Assembly (NCBI GenBank): GCA_018873225.1
Contig: JAEILZ010000008.1
Location: forward strand, 992,001-1,056,000
From: [Phialemoniopsis] sp. UDSM-2020
Lineage: Eukaryota; Ascomycota; Sordariomycetes; Thyridiales; Thyridiaceae
Direction: 5' to 3'
Length of the DNA: 64,000 nt
The translations under genes and the position numbers were made by a program. Numbering within the stretch: the stretch's first letter is position 1; each line of letters opens with the position of its first letter. The notes beneath the pieces were generated by a model. That model ran no database searches and had not been told where the DNA came from. It worked only from the letters and a program-made list of their open reading frames with translations. Below are positions 22,973-34,018 of this stretch, piece by piece.

Positions 22973-24621
22973 TTACTGGAGGTACACAAGCAGAGCCTCG
23001 GAGGCCTTCACTGCAAACGTGGCTTGCCCGCCAGACACCACCGCCGTCTCAAACACCTCCGTCCCAGCAACAACGCAAGTCCCGTCAGTGTACGTCTGGC
23101 CGCCGAAGGACGGCGTCTCGCCCTTGTCCTGTCTAGACATGGCACTTGGCGCTGTCAGCCTCTTCGCCCTTAGCGTGTCCACCCCGGTCAGCCCGGAGAG
23201 CACGAACGACTCGCTGCTCCTGGTCCCGCTTCCGGAAAAGTAGTTTGAGTTGTACAGCAGCGCACGCAGTGGCTTGCCGTTCGCGTCGAAGGTGACGTAG
23301 GCTGCGTACGCGCTGGAGCCGGCGTCGAGGGCGGTTAGGTGGCTAGCTCCGGCGAGCAAGGCTGTCGCGGCCGTGGCGCCGTAGTAAGGGGCTCCCATGC
23401 TGTGCCGGCCCCAAAAGCAGTACTGGCAGTTGCCGACGGTGCCGTGGTGGAAGTAGGTGCGCGACATGTTGCTGTAGGTGGCGCGCAGGGCGTAGTCCAT
23501 CGTCCACAGGGCTGCACCAAAAGTGGGCGAGACACCCGCCGCGCCGCCTCCTGAGACTGGGGAGCGTCAGAACCACTTTGCAAATGGACAATCTCGACCT
23601 TGCTACATGGAACGACTTACCCGAGTTAGTCTCGCCAAAGATATAAGGCTTGCCCTCGCGCAGCGCAGCTGCAATGTCGCTGTCAAATTGGTGCAGGTTC
23701 TTGGCGATGTTGGCGTGGCTCATGAGGCTAGTCACGCTGCCGCCCGGGTAGTTGTGATGGGCGTATGTCTTGACGTACTCCTTGACCTCGGCGCTCTCGG
23801 TTGCGATGAGTTCTGCGGCGCCCCATTGCGGCGGCATCGAGTTGGAATTGCCGGCCTGGATGATGCTTTTACGATCTACAGCCTTGCCGACGGCCAGGTG
23901 CCACTCACTCTGCGACCTGGCGTCGGTAGCGGGATTCCAGGTGCCGGAGGCGATGGGCTGGCGGTCGTTTTTGTAGTCTGGTACGGCCGATGTTACCCAT
24001 ACGAATCTTTCGAAGACGACAGGTGGCAATGCTTACACTCTGGCTCGTTGCCAAGTTCAATAGCCAGCAGATTCTTCATGGATCCCACCGCAGATTTGGC
24101 CGCGGCTATCGTGTTGGCAAGATTATTTTTGCCCCTGTTGAGGCCCATCACAACGCTTCCCGCGTACGTCGCCGCGAGCTCCATGAATCGGGGCCCAAAG
24201 GTCAGCGTGGCGGGCGCGTCGGCCGGGCTGGCGACCGAATAGACGACGTATGCCGAGGTGGAGGCGTCGAAGCTGGCGCGGTCCTGCGTCGTGCCGCCGA
24301 TGCGGATCGGGGGCCACACGCCCGTCATCGACTTCCAGTTCTCGAGGCATTGCGAGGTGGAGGTGACGTTTGTGAAGTAGGAGGGGAAGGCGAAGAACTC
24401 GAAGCTAAGGGGGGTCTCAGCATCACGACACTGGTCACGAGAGAAGTCATGGTCGAAACGCACGAAATGCCAATCGGTGCTGGGTCGAGCGGTGCATAGG
24501 AGTGGCCTCCGGCTCCGACGGTCGGAGGCACGGCAAATGTCACGGCGGCGGCTTGTTGTGATGCCGCAACGAGTGCGATGATAGTATATGCGATGCCCTT
24601 ACCCATCATAATGTCTCCCAT
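22973..24621 (-). CDS. Secreted GH79-family glycoside hydrolase (beta-glucuronidase type)
   Basis: Retaining hydrolase that releases glucuronic acid units from plant or proteoglycan polymers. Exons are 24621-24464, 24404-24037, 23977-23621 and 23550-22973, giving 486 residues. A signal peptide runs MGKGIAYTIIALVAASQQAAA. Family signatures are SFEFFAFPSYF after the first intron, acid/base Glu in ELGNEPEYY (about 173) and nucleophile Glu in YIFGETNS (about 291). The C terminus is the beta-sandwich domain found in fungal GH79. Upstream in-frame ATGs at 24627 and 24633 are alternatives; 24621 has the best context (A at -3, G at +4). It ends LLVYLQ and abuts the zinc-cluster gene tail to tail. Confidence 0.9.
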
Positions 24622-25811
24622 TCTCATACACATAGAAGGAGAGTCACAAAGGTATGGGTGTCTTGAAATCTAGCAACCTGTTGAAGACCACATCGTCGTA
24701 ATGCATCTCCGCGGTAGGTATCAAACGACTTGATGTGTCCTGATTCAGTCCCTATACTGTTTGGGCTGGGTCTTAATAGCCGTTATGATTTTCCCGTGTC
24801 CGGCTAGGACTGCACGTTGGCCCGTCCGGAACTTACAAGAGCTGGAAACTACTATCTTATTCTGCCGGCAAAGATAACTCGGAGCTAGATATCTGGCCCT
24901 TGGAGCCGCATTATATCTTGGGGATACCGGTGCCGTGACGGTACTCATGCTATGAGATGGCTTGGCATATCACCATATCCAGGTATCCATACGCGGCTCT
25001 GTTCTTTTGGCTCGTGAGAGAGAAAAAGAATATATCAGGCTCCCGCATGCCACGAAGATGGAATCTCTTCAAGTCATTCAAACACTGGCTACTGGTCATT
25101 GCGGGTTTGGCTTTTCGCAGTGTCTGAGAACGGTCTCGGGCAAATCCCACGATGTAAGCACCGCCATCTGTCATGATGACAAACGAGCTTATTAGATTTT
25201 TAGGATTTTACCGCCCCAAAGGCCGAATTGGCTGGCGATGAGGGCGACGATGATGGCGCATGTTGCTTCGGTCATTCTGACTGGACTATGACGAAGGAGT
25301 TCAGGGCCAAGTTCTTAGTGTGGGTATCGTAGACCTGTGCTGGCGGGGCTAATCCGCTGTAAGTACAGGTCCACAGTACTTCTAGGGATTCAAACTAGTG
25401 GTGCATGAACAACGTTAAATTGGAAGATCGCGAAAGAGACGCGCTTTCTCTTGTATTTTCCCCACATCGGGTCGAGAATGATTGAATCATCAGTCATGAC
25501 GCCGGATCCCTCGCCTCATCGACAGAGCTAGCACGGCCAATACATGCCATTGCCCATGCTCTTTGCAGGTACCCATTGGTCAATTGCATCTTTCTACGTG
25601 TTCTCGTCAACAAAAAACTTTCATCTTCACGGCTCAACCTCACACATTCCTTCCCCCTGACAACTTTGCCACTTCCCGACTTCGCAGAGACCTCGGTACC
25701 CTCGCCAAATCTGCTACGCGGGGCATCACCTCTCCTACTCACACAGCACACCTCTAATACGCTGTGTGTGAGACTTCGCCGAACACCCTTCATCTAGCAA
25801 AGCTTTCAATC
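24622..25811. other. Intergenic interval
   Basis: 1.2 kb. A possible two-exon minus-strand small protein (ATG at 25275, beginning MTEATCAIIVALIASQFGLW, second exon to about 24950) is open, but it needs a 44-nt intron and resembles nothing I know, so it is not called. Confidence 0.35.
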
Positions 25812-26741
25812 ATGTCCTGGCTCGCTACGAACACGCGGGCACTCGCCCGGTGCTACACCTGCCAGTTTGCCTCGCCCACGGCGGCGGCCGCCGCTTCGGG
25901 TGCCCTCTTGCGCTCCCGCCAGACTCTGCGCCTCGCATCCACGGCAGCCAAGACCTCCAAGGCAAAGCCGGCCGTCGATGTCGCTGCCGTGCCCAGGAAG
26001 AAGATCAGCACAAAGAGCACCACCGCCGCTGCTCCCAAGACGACTACCAGGAAAAAGGCCGCTGCGTCGACGCCGGCGCCGGCCCTCGAGACTGCAGCTG
26101 CGCCTGCTGCTCCCGCCAAGCGCGCCACCACCACCAGGGCCAGCTCAACCAAGACGCCTGCTTCGCCTTCAGCAGCCAAGACTACTACTGCCGCTACTAA
26201 GAAGAAGGCGACCACCACGACCACAACGGCCCGCAAGGCGTCTACCACAAGCAAACCGGAGGAGCCATCTGCCTCGGATCTACGGAAGAAGACGCCCAGT
26301 GTGACCAAGGATGGTCAGCAGGCCACGCGCCCGAGCGACTCCGCCGCGGGTGCCCCTTCGAATGGCACGCCCAGCGGCGAGGCGGGCGCCAGCCGCAACC
26401 CCGGCGTCGGCACCGCCCCTCGGCCCTCGGCCACCAACGCCCCGCCGGCAAAGGGTGAAGGCTTGCCCATCCAGAAGGACAGTCACACCGATGCCTTCAC
26501 CCCGCCTTACAAGCAGGCTGCGTCAAGGTACACGCGCCTAATGGTGGCGTTGCCAATTCTGCTCGTCACCTCGTATTACCTATTTGATCGATGTAAGTTC
26601 TTGATCTTCCTTGCCAGCGACTCATTCTGTATGTGCAGTGGCTAATGAATATTCGCCTGAGCAGTGGGCAGAGGCAAGCCGCAGAAGAGCCTGGATCAGT
26701 TCCGGACTGGAGAGTCCTCTTCCAAGCCCGAAGGCGCTTGA
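25812..26741 (+). CDS. Ala/Thr/Lys-rich putative mitochondrial membrane protein
   Basis: Not recognised. Exons are 25812-26592 and 26665-26741, giving 285 residues. The N terminus is Arg/Ala/Ser/Leu-rich without acidic residues (SWLATNTRALARCYTCQFAS), typical of a mitochondrial presequence. A long low-complexity Lys/Ala/Thr/Pro region follows (roughly residues 45-230). Near the C terminus is one membrane segment (LMVALPILLVTSYYLFD) followed by a short polar tail ending SSSKPEGA. The layout suggests a single-pass inner-membrane protein with the repetitive region in the matrix; this is inference from composition. Confidence 0.75.
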
Positions 26742-27373
26742 AGATGATGAGACTGCGACGACCCTAGTGATGATGAGATAGATGATTACACACTGCATGG
26801 TACGGTAGCATTAAAACAATCATTGTCAACAATATCGAAATTCACAACTCTCGCAGATTGCGATATGAACAGTTATCATCTCTTGTGACTGTTAACATCT
26901 GCCTTGAACCATGCGACTACTTCGATAGGCTGCACGATACGGCGACCTGGACCTGACTGACCGACTCCTCATCTTGGTCAGCTGCACAGGAGTTCTCCGC
27001 CTTTATTGCTTGAACAATCCTCAATATGAGACAAAGGAACCGAATTATGAAGGTGAACAAGGTGATATATCTTGATTGTGCTTTGTCTTGTGCGCAACTA
27101 TACAAAACGCCTCTTTGTCGCTCCGCTGACAAGCGCTTTGTTGTGTTGAGGTTGTTCTTCACAACTCGAATTGTATTTAAGGCGGCATGAACTCGTGCTC
27201 GAGGAAGATTGCGATATTGCTATATCAATTCAACCAACAAGCAGACCTCCTACCAAGCTCAGGAAGCAGCTCTCGACATTGTCTCAGCTCTTGCACACCC
27301 TTGGTAAGGAAGCCTAATTCGCAATCTTACCCGCCACTGCAGATATCTTGGAAAACCCATCGCACCTGCAAAG
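26742..27373. other. Intergenic interval
   Basis: 632 bp, AT-richer than the flanks, with no supported gene. Confidence 0.45.
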
Positions 27374-27832
27374 ATGTGTAAGGTCCCCATGATCCCCAAC
27401 AAATGTGGCCACTTCTACCTGGATCTGGCCCACACTAGGGATATCTCGTTCTGCCCCCAGGGCCAGGCCCAGGGCGGCGTGTGTGCAAAATTCCAGGTCC
27501 TGGTCCAGTCCCACATCCGGGCGCCCATCCCGCTGCTCTGCCTGGTCTGTCTGAACAAGTCAGCCGCCTCCGCCGCCAAGGGCTGCGGAGTCTCGCTCGC
27601 CAAGTATCACTACGAGTCTCGTGAGCCGAGCAGCGCGAGGACGTCGGACGCATCGAGCCTTGCTGGTGCTTGCAACGGACTGACCTTGCGAGATGGTGTT
27701 ATCTTCGGACCTGTTCCTACGGCTTGCAGTGTAGAGAACGTCTCATTGAACGGCACTGAGTTGTTCGACTGGAATTCGTACTATGCCAATGCTGAGAGGT
27801 CGGTCCAGACGAACAAGGCTCGCCACGCGTAA
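27374..27832 (+). CDS. Cys-rich protein of the MC...CGH type
   Basis: Single-exon frame of 152 residues beginning MCKVPMIPNKCGHFYLDLAH, with ten Cys in all, most in the first half (including a CLVC pair). The Met-Cys start and the C-G-H at residues 11-13 match the small protein at 20538, with which it may share a family of uncharacterised ascomycete proteins. No signal peptide or membrane segment is evident. Regular Cys/His positions suggest metal binding, but no function can be assigned. Confidence 0.6.
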   Translation: MCKVPMIPNKCGHFYLDLAHTRDISFCPQGQAQGGVCAKFQVLVQSHIRAPIPLLCLVCLNKSAASAAKGCGVSLAKYHYESREPSSARTSDASSLAGACNGLTLRDGVIFGPVPTACSVENVSLNGTELFDWNSYYANAERSVQTNKARHA

Positions 27833-28197
27833 GTGAGCTGAGTAGTTGATTTGGCAGGAGCTTCAGGCTCGAGGCGTGTTTTGAACGGAACACCGCGAAG
27901 TATCGTACTTGAGTAAGTACGTCCTAGAATACTGAGTAAACGGTATGATAGAAATAAAATGGCATTCGCCAAACTGAAGCTTGCAGCATGTGACCGTGTT
28001 CCTTGTACATTTCATAACTTGTATCAGAGTGGTTCGCTGACTAAGGATTCATGTATAGTGGTCGCGATACCACTAAAAATGACGAGCGTCCGCACCTCAA
28101 TCTCCCCCGAAACTCCACATCTGAAAACTAAGAACCCCTGACTTCATCACCCTCTTGCTTCCGGAATCGACCTCAACAACCCAAAGAGTACTTATAG
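27833..28197. other. Intergenic interval
   Basis: 365 bp with nothing recognised; promoter of the TMEM14 gene. Confidence 0.45.
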
Positions 28198-28660
28198 ATG
28201 GCTGAGCACCCTTCTTTCACCCTCGCGGGCCTGCGTAAGGACACCCTACAATGCCCGATTGACCCCACAAAGAAGCCGCCTAACTAACCCTCGCAAATCC
28301 AGTGGCCGCAGGCGGAACATTCGGATACGTGCGCACCCGCTCGCTGCCCTCTCTCATCGCCGGCATCGGCCTCGGCGTCTCGTACGCTTGCGCCGGTACG
28401 TTAGATGTGTTTCTCTGCTGGGCACGGCTCGTGCCAAAGAGACTAACGCTTTGCACCCCGTAGGCTACCTCCTGAAGCAGAACAAGGACTACGGCGCGGA
28501 GCTGGCGCTCGGCAACAGCGTCGTCCTCAGCGGCGCCGCGGTGTCGAGGATCGTCAAGACCGGGGGCAGGGCGCCCGTGCCGCTCGGCCTCGGCGTGGCT
28601 GGCGGCCTCGCGACGTATTACTACCAGAAGAAGGTCCGCGAGTTTCGCTATGGTGTATAG
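28198..28660 (+). CDS. TMEM14-family small membrane protein
   Basis: Exons are 28198-28234, 28303-28395 and 28464-28660, giving 108 residues. The protein begins MAEHPSFTLAGLLAAGGTFG and shows the family pattern of Gly-rich hydrophobic helices: GYVRTRSLPSLIAGIGLGVS, YGAELALGNSVVLSGAAVSR and PVPLGLGVAGGLATYYY. Members (yeast YJR085C, human TMEM14 proteins) are small mitochondrial-membrane proteins; human TMEM14C is needed for porphyrin transport. The exact role in fungi is not settled. Only 37 nt of coding sequence lie in the first exon, so it is easily missed. Confidence 0.88.
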
Positions 28661-29097
28661 GGCTGACGGGATCCAGTTCTAGACCTGTGTGTATCGATTG
28701 TGTAGACTTATATATCCTGTAACACCTCGCTCCATAACTACACGACTCCTCGCAAGCGTGAACTAGGATGCACTGCTCATCACCGACATGCCCTATTCCT
28801 GCAGCTGACATAGGTCGCACGGGTATTCATGAGAATAGGCGTCTCGGATTCCGTATTCGGAAAACGACGCGAATAAGCCGTTGTGGAGCTTATGTGTGAC
28901 TCTGAACAGCGTCGGGACTTAGTACCGCCCGAGGCACAGACTATTTATATCCATGCGTACAAGGTTTGGACCATGGCAACCTCAAGAAAGGGGATTGACG
29001 GAAAAGGCTTGATTTCTTACGTAGAACTTCTGATCTTCTCAACGGTCGTTTTTTGGGTTGTTTGTTTTGTTCATCTTTGCGACATATATCCCTGTCC
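28661..29097. other. Intergenic interval
   Basis: 437 bp with no supported gene. Confidence 0.45.
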
Positions 29098-29941
29098 ATG
29101 GCCCGTCTCTCGCTCTTTTCTCGCCGTGGGCTTCTCCTCGCTGCCAAGGTAGCAGCAGGGGGCGCGACCGCTGGCGCCGCGAGCTTCTACATATACACGC
29201 GGAGATGCTATTTCGAGCCGATCACACAAGAGAACGGTCGGACGCTGCTGCAGCATCCGATATTGAAGCAGATCAACCCATGGAACAAGCCCGCCTTCAG
29301 CGACTCGTGCGTGCGGGAGGTGCCCTTTGACCAGATCGACGCAGTCCTCCTCGAGGATGCTCGGAACGGCGGCCCTCGCCTCGTTGAGAGGTATGCGGGT
29401 GGCATGTGGGGAGGTTTTGGTGAGTGACTGCCATGACTGCTGCTGGAGCAAGATCTCTGTATCTGACACCCAAGTCAGGATACGGTCTGCAAAGAAGTAT
29501 ACTAGCCAACTTTAAGGACGAGGCGAACAAAGACGACGTGTGGTCCAAGGAGGACCTGCAAAGATGCACATACGAACCAGGTAAGCCACAAATACTAACA
29601 AGCCAACAAGCGTGTTGCTGGAGCTGAGACTTGTCTCAGGAACATACTTCACAAACCACTTCTTCGTCACAAACAAGACGCCAAACTGCATCACCGTCCG
29701 CGGATGCTTTGACCCGCATCAGTCGCCGCCCAGTCCGATGGACGTGGACAGCCTCTCCGAGATGCAGGTCGAGCTGGACGAGGCCAGGAGGGTCGTGATC
29801 TTCAAGCTGCGGACCATGTCCTTCAGCGGGAAGGAAGAGGCGTCTGCCACAGACACTCCGATGGGAGCAGTGCCGATTTGGCTGCACAGCCGGTACAGCA
29901 CGCTGCTTGTTGAGTCCGGGGCACGGTACTGCATGAAGTGA
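29098..29941 (+). CDS. Conserved-looking protein of unknown function, N-terminal membrane or targeting segment
   Basis: Exons are 29098-29419, 29479-29580 and 29640-29941, giving 241 residues. It begins MARLSLFSRRGLLLAAKVAA with Arg residues and a Gly/Ala-rich hydrophobic stretch to about residue 32, which could be a mitochondrial signal-anchor. The rest is globular (PFDQIDAVLLEDARNGGPRL, GGMWGGFGYGLQRSI, TYFTNHFFVTNKTPNCITVR) and ends SGARYCMK. I think similar proteins occur widely in ascomycetes but cannot name a family. Most of its last exon and 3' flank is repeated in tandem just downstream (30112-30446). Confidence 0.85.
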
Positions 29942-30446
29942 AACGTAAAAAGGGATTATAATAGGATCCATATATAATTATATAGACTGTATAATAGGTT
30001 TTATAATAATAATACACATCTTCATTCTATATTCATAAGCATTCTACAAGAAGGCTATATCAAACTGTCTATTTTGGGCTAATGTCATCTAATTGTATAC
30101 CGTGCAACATTGAGGCCAGGAGGGTTGTGATCTTCAAGCTGCGGACCATGTCCTTTAGCGGGAAGGAAGAGATGTCTACCACGGATACTCTAATGGGAGC
30201 AGTGCCAATCTGGCTGTACAGTCGGTACAGCCTACTGCTCGTCGAGTCCGGGGCACAGTACTGTATGAAGTGAAACGCAAAAAGGGGTCATAATAGGATC
30301 CATGTATGATTATATAAACTGTATGATAGGTTTTATGACGACAACGCACATTTTCATTCCATAGTCGCGAGCATCCTGCAAAGAGGCCATGTCGAACGTC
30401 TGTCCGTTTTGGGCTAATGTCATCTAATTGTACACCGCGCAACGTT
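29780..30446 (+). repeat. Tandem direct duplication (two units of about 332 and 335 bp) with RIP-like divergence
   Basis: Unit 1 is 29780-30111 and unit 2 is 30112-30446, directly abutting. Each contains the last 54 codons of the upstream gene plus about 170 bp of 3' flank, ending in the shared TAATGTCATCTAATTGTA then GCAAC. My hand alignment finds roughly 50 transitions, only two transversions and one 3-nt indel. Many changes are CpA to TpA or TpG to TpA. In the coding part unit 2 is mostly the A/T-shifted copy; in the flank unit 1 is. This is the signature of repeat-induced point mutation acting on both copies. Confidence 0.9.
30112..30273 (+). pseudogene. Duplicated 3' coding fragment of the 29098 gene
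   Basis: Copy of the last 53 codons plus stop of the upstream gene. The frame is still open from EARRVVIFKL to YCMK and the same stop, despite many substitutions, several of them amino-acid changing (for example ASATDTP to MSTTDTL). It has no start or promoter of its own, so it is best read as a partial gene copy. It could serve as an alternative terminal exon, but no splice acceptor equivalent to that of the original last exon is included in the duplicated unit. Confidence 0.75.
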
Positions 30447-30589
30447 GTCTTCTTTTCCCCGTTGCTCAAATATGCAGGTAAAACACACGGGCTGTCATGC
30501 CCCAACGCCAATTCAAATGTAACGATTGATCCATCCACCTCGTCCGAAATCTTCAAGCCTCGACCAAACACACCGCTGGCCGATATCCT

Positions 30590-33500
30590 TCAGTCATCAT
30601 CGGTGTACCTCGGCCCGCTGGCACCAGGCGTCTCTGGAGCGCCGCCATACGCAGCAGGCGTAGGTGCGCTGTAGTAGGCGCCAGTCGCCGCAGGAGTAGG
30701 CGCGCCGGCAGCAGGAGTGGGCGCCGAGTCTGCGCCCCAGCCGCCTTGCCAGCCGCCACCGGGGGTCGGGGCGTTCATGGCCGCGGGTGTCGGAGCAGAG
30801 TAGGCACCAGGAGTGGGCGCGTTCATCGCGCCGGGAGTGGGGGCACTCAAACCAGCGCCAGGGGTGGGTGCATCATAGGCATGCGAAGAGCCACTTGGTC
30901 CCGGAGTGTAGCCCCACGTGTCGTTACCGCTTGCACCGGGAGTGGGAGCAGACACGCCGTAGGCAGGCGTCTTGGAGCCTGAGCCCCAAGGATCACTGGC
31001 GCCACTGCCATACGCTGGCGTCTTAGAGCCGACACCGAATCCATCGTAGGCGGGCGTCTTGGCACCAGAGGACCAGGCCGGAGTCCGCGAGCCTGATCCA
31101 TAAGCTGTGCGGCTGCCGTCGTAAGGGTTGACAGTCCTCGACCCGTCTGCCCATGCAGGGGTTCGCGAGCCGGACATATCAGACCGGCTCCATGCTGGAG
31201 TGTGGGCAGTTGCTGCAATCAGAATTAGCGAGACGAACCATACAAAACACAACACCTTTATATCTCAACTTACATCGACCAGAACCCCATGCCGGAGTAC
31301 GCTCGCCGCCCGACGAGACCTGCGGGGTGCGGCTGCCGCTGCCCTGCCAGTCCGGAGCGCCACTGCCGCCGTACCCGCCGCGGCCACCACCTCCAGCTCC
31401 TCCACGGCCCGAGAAGCCTCCCCTCGAGTTGATGTCGATCTTGGCACCGGTCACCTTGTCCCTGAAGGCGAGGTCTCCCTTGGGCACCGTGATGATCTTG
31501 CCCTTGGTGTGCAGCTCCACCCGGGCATGCGTATCAGTGGTGTCCTTGACAATACCAAGGAGACCCTTGTAGCCGCCCTTCTTCACGGTGACAGTCTGTC
31601 CAATGGCGCGATCGCGGCCAAAGAGCTTTTGTGGTGCCTGCATGGCATTGCCGCCGTTGGGGTTCCTCTTGAGAGCCGGGTTCATCGAGTTCAGATCAGG
31701 TCCGCTGGCCATGGCATTCACGCGGCCGCCCTTGGCTGCAATTGTGTTAACGTTGCTAGCCCTCGTGACAAAGACACCGGCGTTCTCATTGGTGGTGTTG
31801 CTGTGCAAGAAGATGTAGGACCGGTAGATGTGGAGGATCTTGCCCTGCCGCTGCTGACCGCCATACTCTCGGACAACGTCGTCAAGCCGGATCTCGGAAC
31901 CATTGCGGTCCGCAGCCACTGCCATCTTGCGCTTGGGGAACTTGTTGCTGATCTGGGAGGGCATAATCTGCCTGATGTCTCCGTTCTGATCCAAGACCAC
32001 CAGCGACTCGCGGTCAACCTTGACGATACAGGCGACGGTGGTAGGATCCAGCTGCACAAGATCGAGCAGCGAGTACTGGCCCAGAGAGCCCTGGCCGCCG
32101 ATGTCGCTGGCCTCTCGCAGATCCTTACTGAAGACGGTGATCTCGTTGTTGTTCTGATCGGTCAAGATGGTTACTTTGTCCTCCGAGATCTTGACGACCA
32201 TGCCCACTTCATCGCGGAAGCGTCCTCCAATAACCTTGACGTGGTCGCCGGGGTCGAAGCGCTTCCGGAGACCCTTGACGGGGACCTCGATCGTCTGGCC
32301 GACCAGATCGCCCGTGGTGACCTGCATCGTTACGATATCACCCTGTACGTTGGTCGCCTTGCCGATGACGCCTTTCTGCTCACCGTCGTAGACCTCGATA
32401 ATATCGCCTGGCAGGTAGGTAACGTTGGCGCTGCTGTCCTTGAGACTGGCAGCGAGCGCCTTGAGATCGAGGTTCTCTGTTCCATCCTCGGCACCCGAGG
32501 CGAACTTGGTGACCTCCTCGAGCGTTGGGTTCACGTCTTTGACGGTCAACTGCTGGATCTTGATGTCCTTGACCATAAAGCCGCTCTCAAACTCGTCACC
32601 CATGTAGGTCCAGCTGTTGGTCTGCGGATTACCAGTGATGTGACGAGGATGACGCTTTCGCGCCTCGGCCTCGCTGAACATTCGTTGAGGGGGTCGGGGA
32701 CCGGGCATGCCTGGCGCCCTCTTGCGCTTGCCATCCGCAGTCATGACGGAGTTGTTGATAGTCTCGTCTCGCACACCGTAGTCTAGGCGGGGGATGAATT
32801 TGACACGAGCCTCGAGCCCGTTCTCGGTGACGTCCATCACCTGGGCGAGATCTCCTGCGTACCGTGCAGGCTTCCGGAGGCGGACCCACGCGCCAGGCTC
32901 CAGGGTCGGGGTTTTCTGGACGCGCAGTAAATCGGGCATGTCTTTGATCTCCACCAGCATCATCTTCGTTCGTGGGTAGACATTAAGTAGCCCATCGAGC
33001 GCGACGAGAATATCGGTTTGGCGGAGAGCCTCGACGTAGATATAACCCTTCATGACAGACTGCGGACCACCGCGCTCGAAAGCAGCCGTGATGGCCAGCT
33101 CGTCCTTGGTGCCCAGCCGCTCCTCGATCCTCTTCATGATGGAGAAGACAACTTCGCGCTCCTTGCCCTCCTTACACCTCACGGCCCAGATGCTGGGGTC
33201 GTCGACACTAGGAAGGAGAAGTCGCTTGGGGACCACGGTCGAATCACCAAAGCCCCTGGCTGCGCGACGGGCACCGTAGCGCTGCTTGAGGATCTCTGCC
33301 TGCTTCTCGGCGTCGAGGCTGGCCTCGAGCTCGCGGCGTCGGTCGAGCTCTCGATGTCTCCTATCATCGTCGAGCGCGCCACTCTCTGCGATGTCGTCGG
33401 GGTGCGCATTATCAATGAAGTCTTCAATCTCCTCTCCCTCCTTCTCTTCGTCCTCGGCCTCGTCCTCGTCATCGACCTCGGCCTCGATATCGAAGAAGGC

Positions 33501-34018
33501 TGCTCGCCGGTCGCGGCGTCGCTTCCGTCGATGACCCTGTGGTGTTGATGTTAGCATGGAAGAAAATTCGCGCACATGCGGACGGCGACAGGGGCAATTG
33601 CGCGTCGATCAAAGACCAGCCGCCGCAAGCCCGAGACAAAATTCCACGGAACGCTGGTAAGGGAGATGGAACTCACGCCTTGAACGTCCTCATCTTCGTC
33701 ATCCTCTTCTTCGTCTTCGTCTTCGTCCTCGTCGAAATTGTTCTTACGAGCGTCGGCTTCCTCATCCTCATCCTCGTCGGCCTCGTCATTGTCGCGCTCG
33801 ACGTCTGATCCCTTGTTGGAGCTTCGCGAGGCACCGTTGGCTGGGCGAACATCGTCCTCGTCGTCATTTTCATCATCTCTCACGGGACTGGAGCGCTTGC
33901 GATCGGAGACTCGCTCGTCGTCATTGTTGTTCTCGTCATCAGACAAGTCAGCTGGGGCCGGGTTGAAGTTGTCGTCCTCCGACTCGGACTCGTCGAGACG
34001 AGGCTCGTGGGACGACAT
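30590..34018 (-). CDS. SPT5: Transcription elongation factor Spt5
   Basis: Spt5 subunit of DSIF, binding RNA polymerase II with Spt4 to support elongation and RNA processing. Exons are 34018-33677, 33536-31274 and 31212-30590, giving 1075 residues, close to yeast Spt5. Order: very acidic N terminus ([14 protein letters not shown] and similar), basic RRKRRRDRR, the NGN domain (about [20 protein letters not shown] to MPDLL), then several KOW modules ([71 protein letters not shown]), a Gly/Arg-rich linker and a C-terminal repeat region. The repeats are of two kinds, GSRTPAW / GSKTPAYG and later APTPGA/APTPAA, probable phosphorylation sites for a Bur1/Cdk9-type kinase. The second intron falls within the repeat region. 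Confidence 0.97.

Noticed and set aside
23501..23621. Apparent frameshift in the GH79 gene at the third intron
   Set aside because: Recounting the bases near 23518-23523 gave a consistent in-frame junction (23621 to 23550), so no frameshift is needed.
24950..25275. Possible two-exon small minus-strand gene beginning MTEATCAIIVALIASQFGLW
   Set aside because: Needs a 44-nt intron with a weak donor; second exon resembles no family and codon bias is weak.
31128..32786. 552-codon plus-strand open frame over SPT5
   Set aside because: Antisense shadow of the SPT5 central exon; no domain, and the strong codon bias belongs to SPT5.
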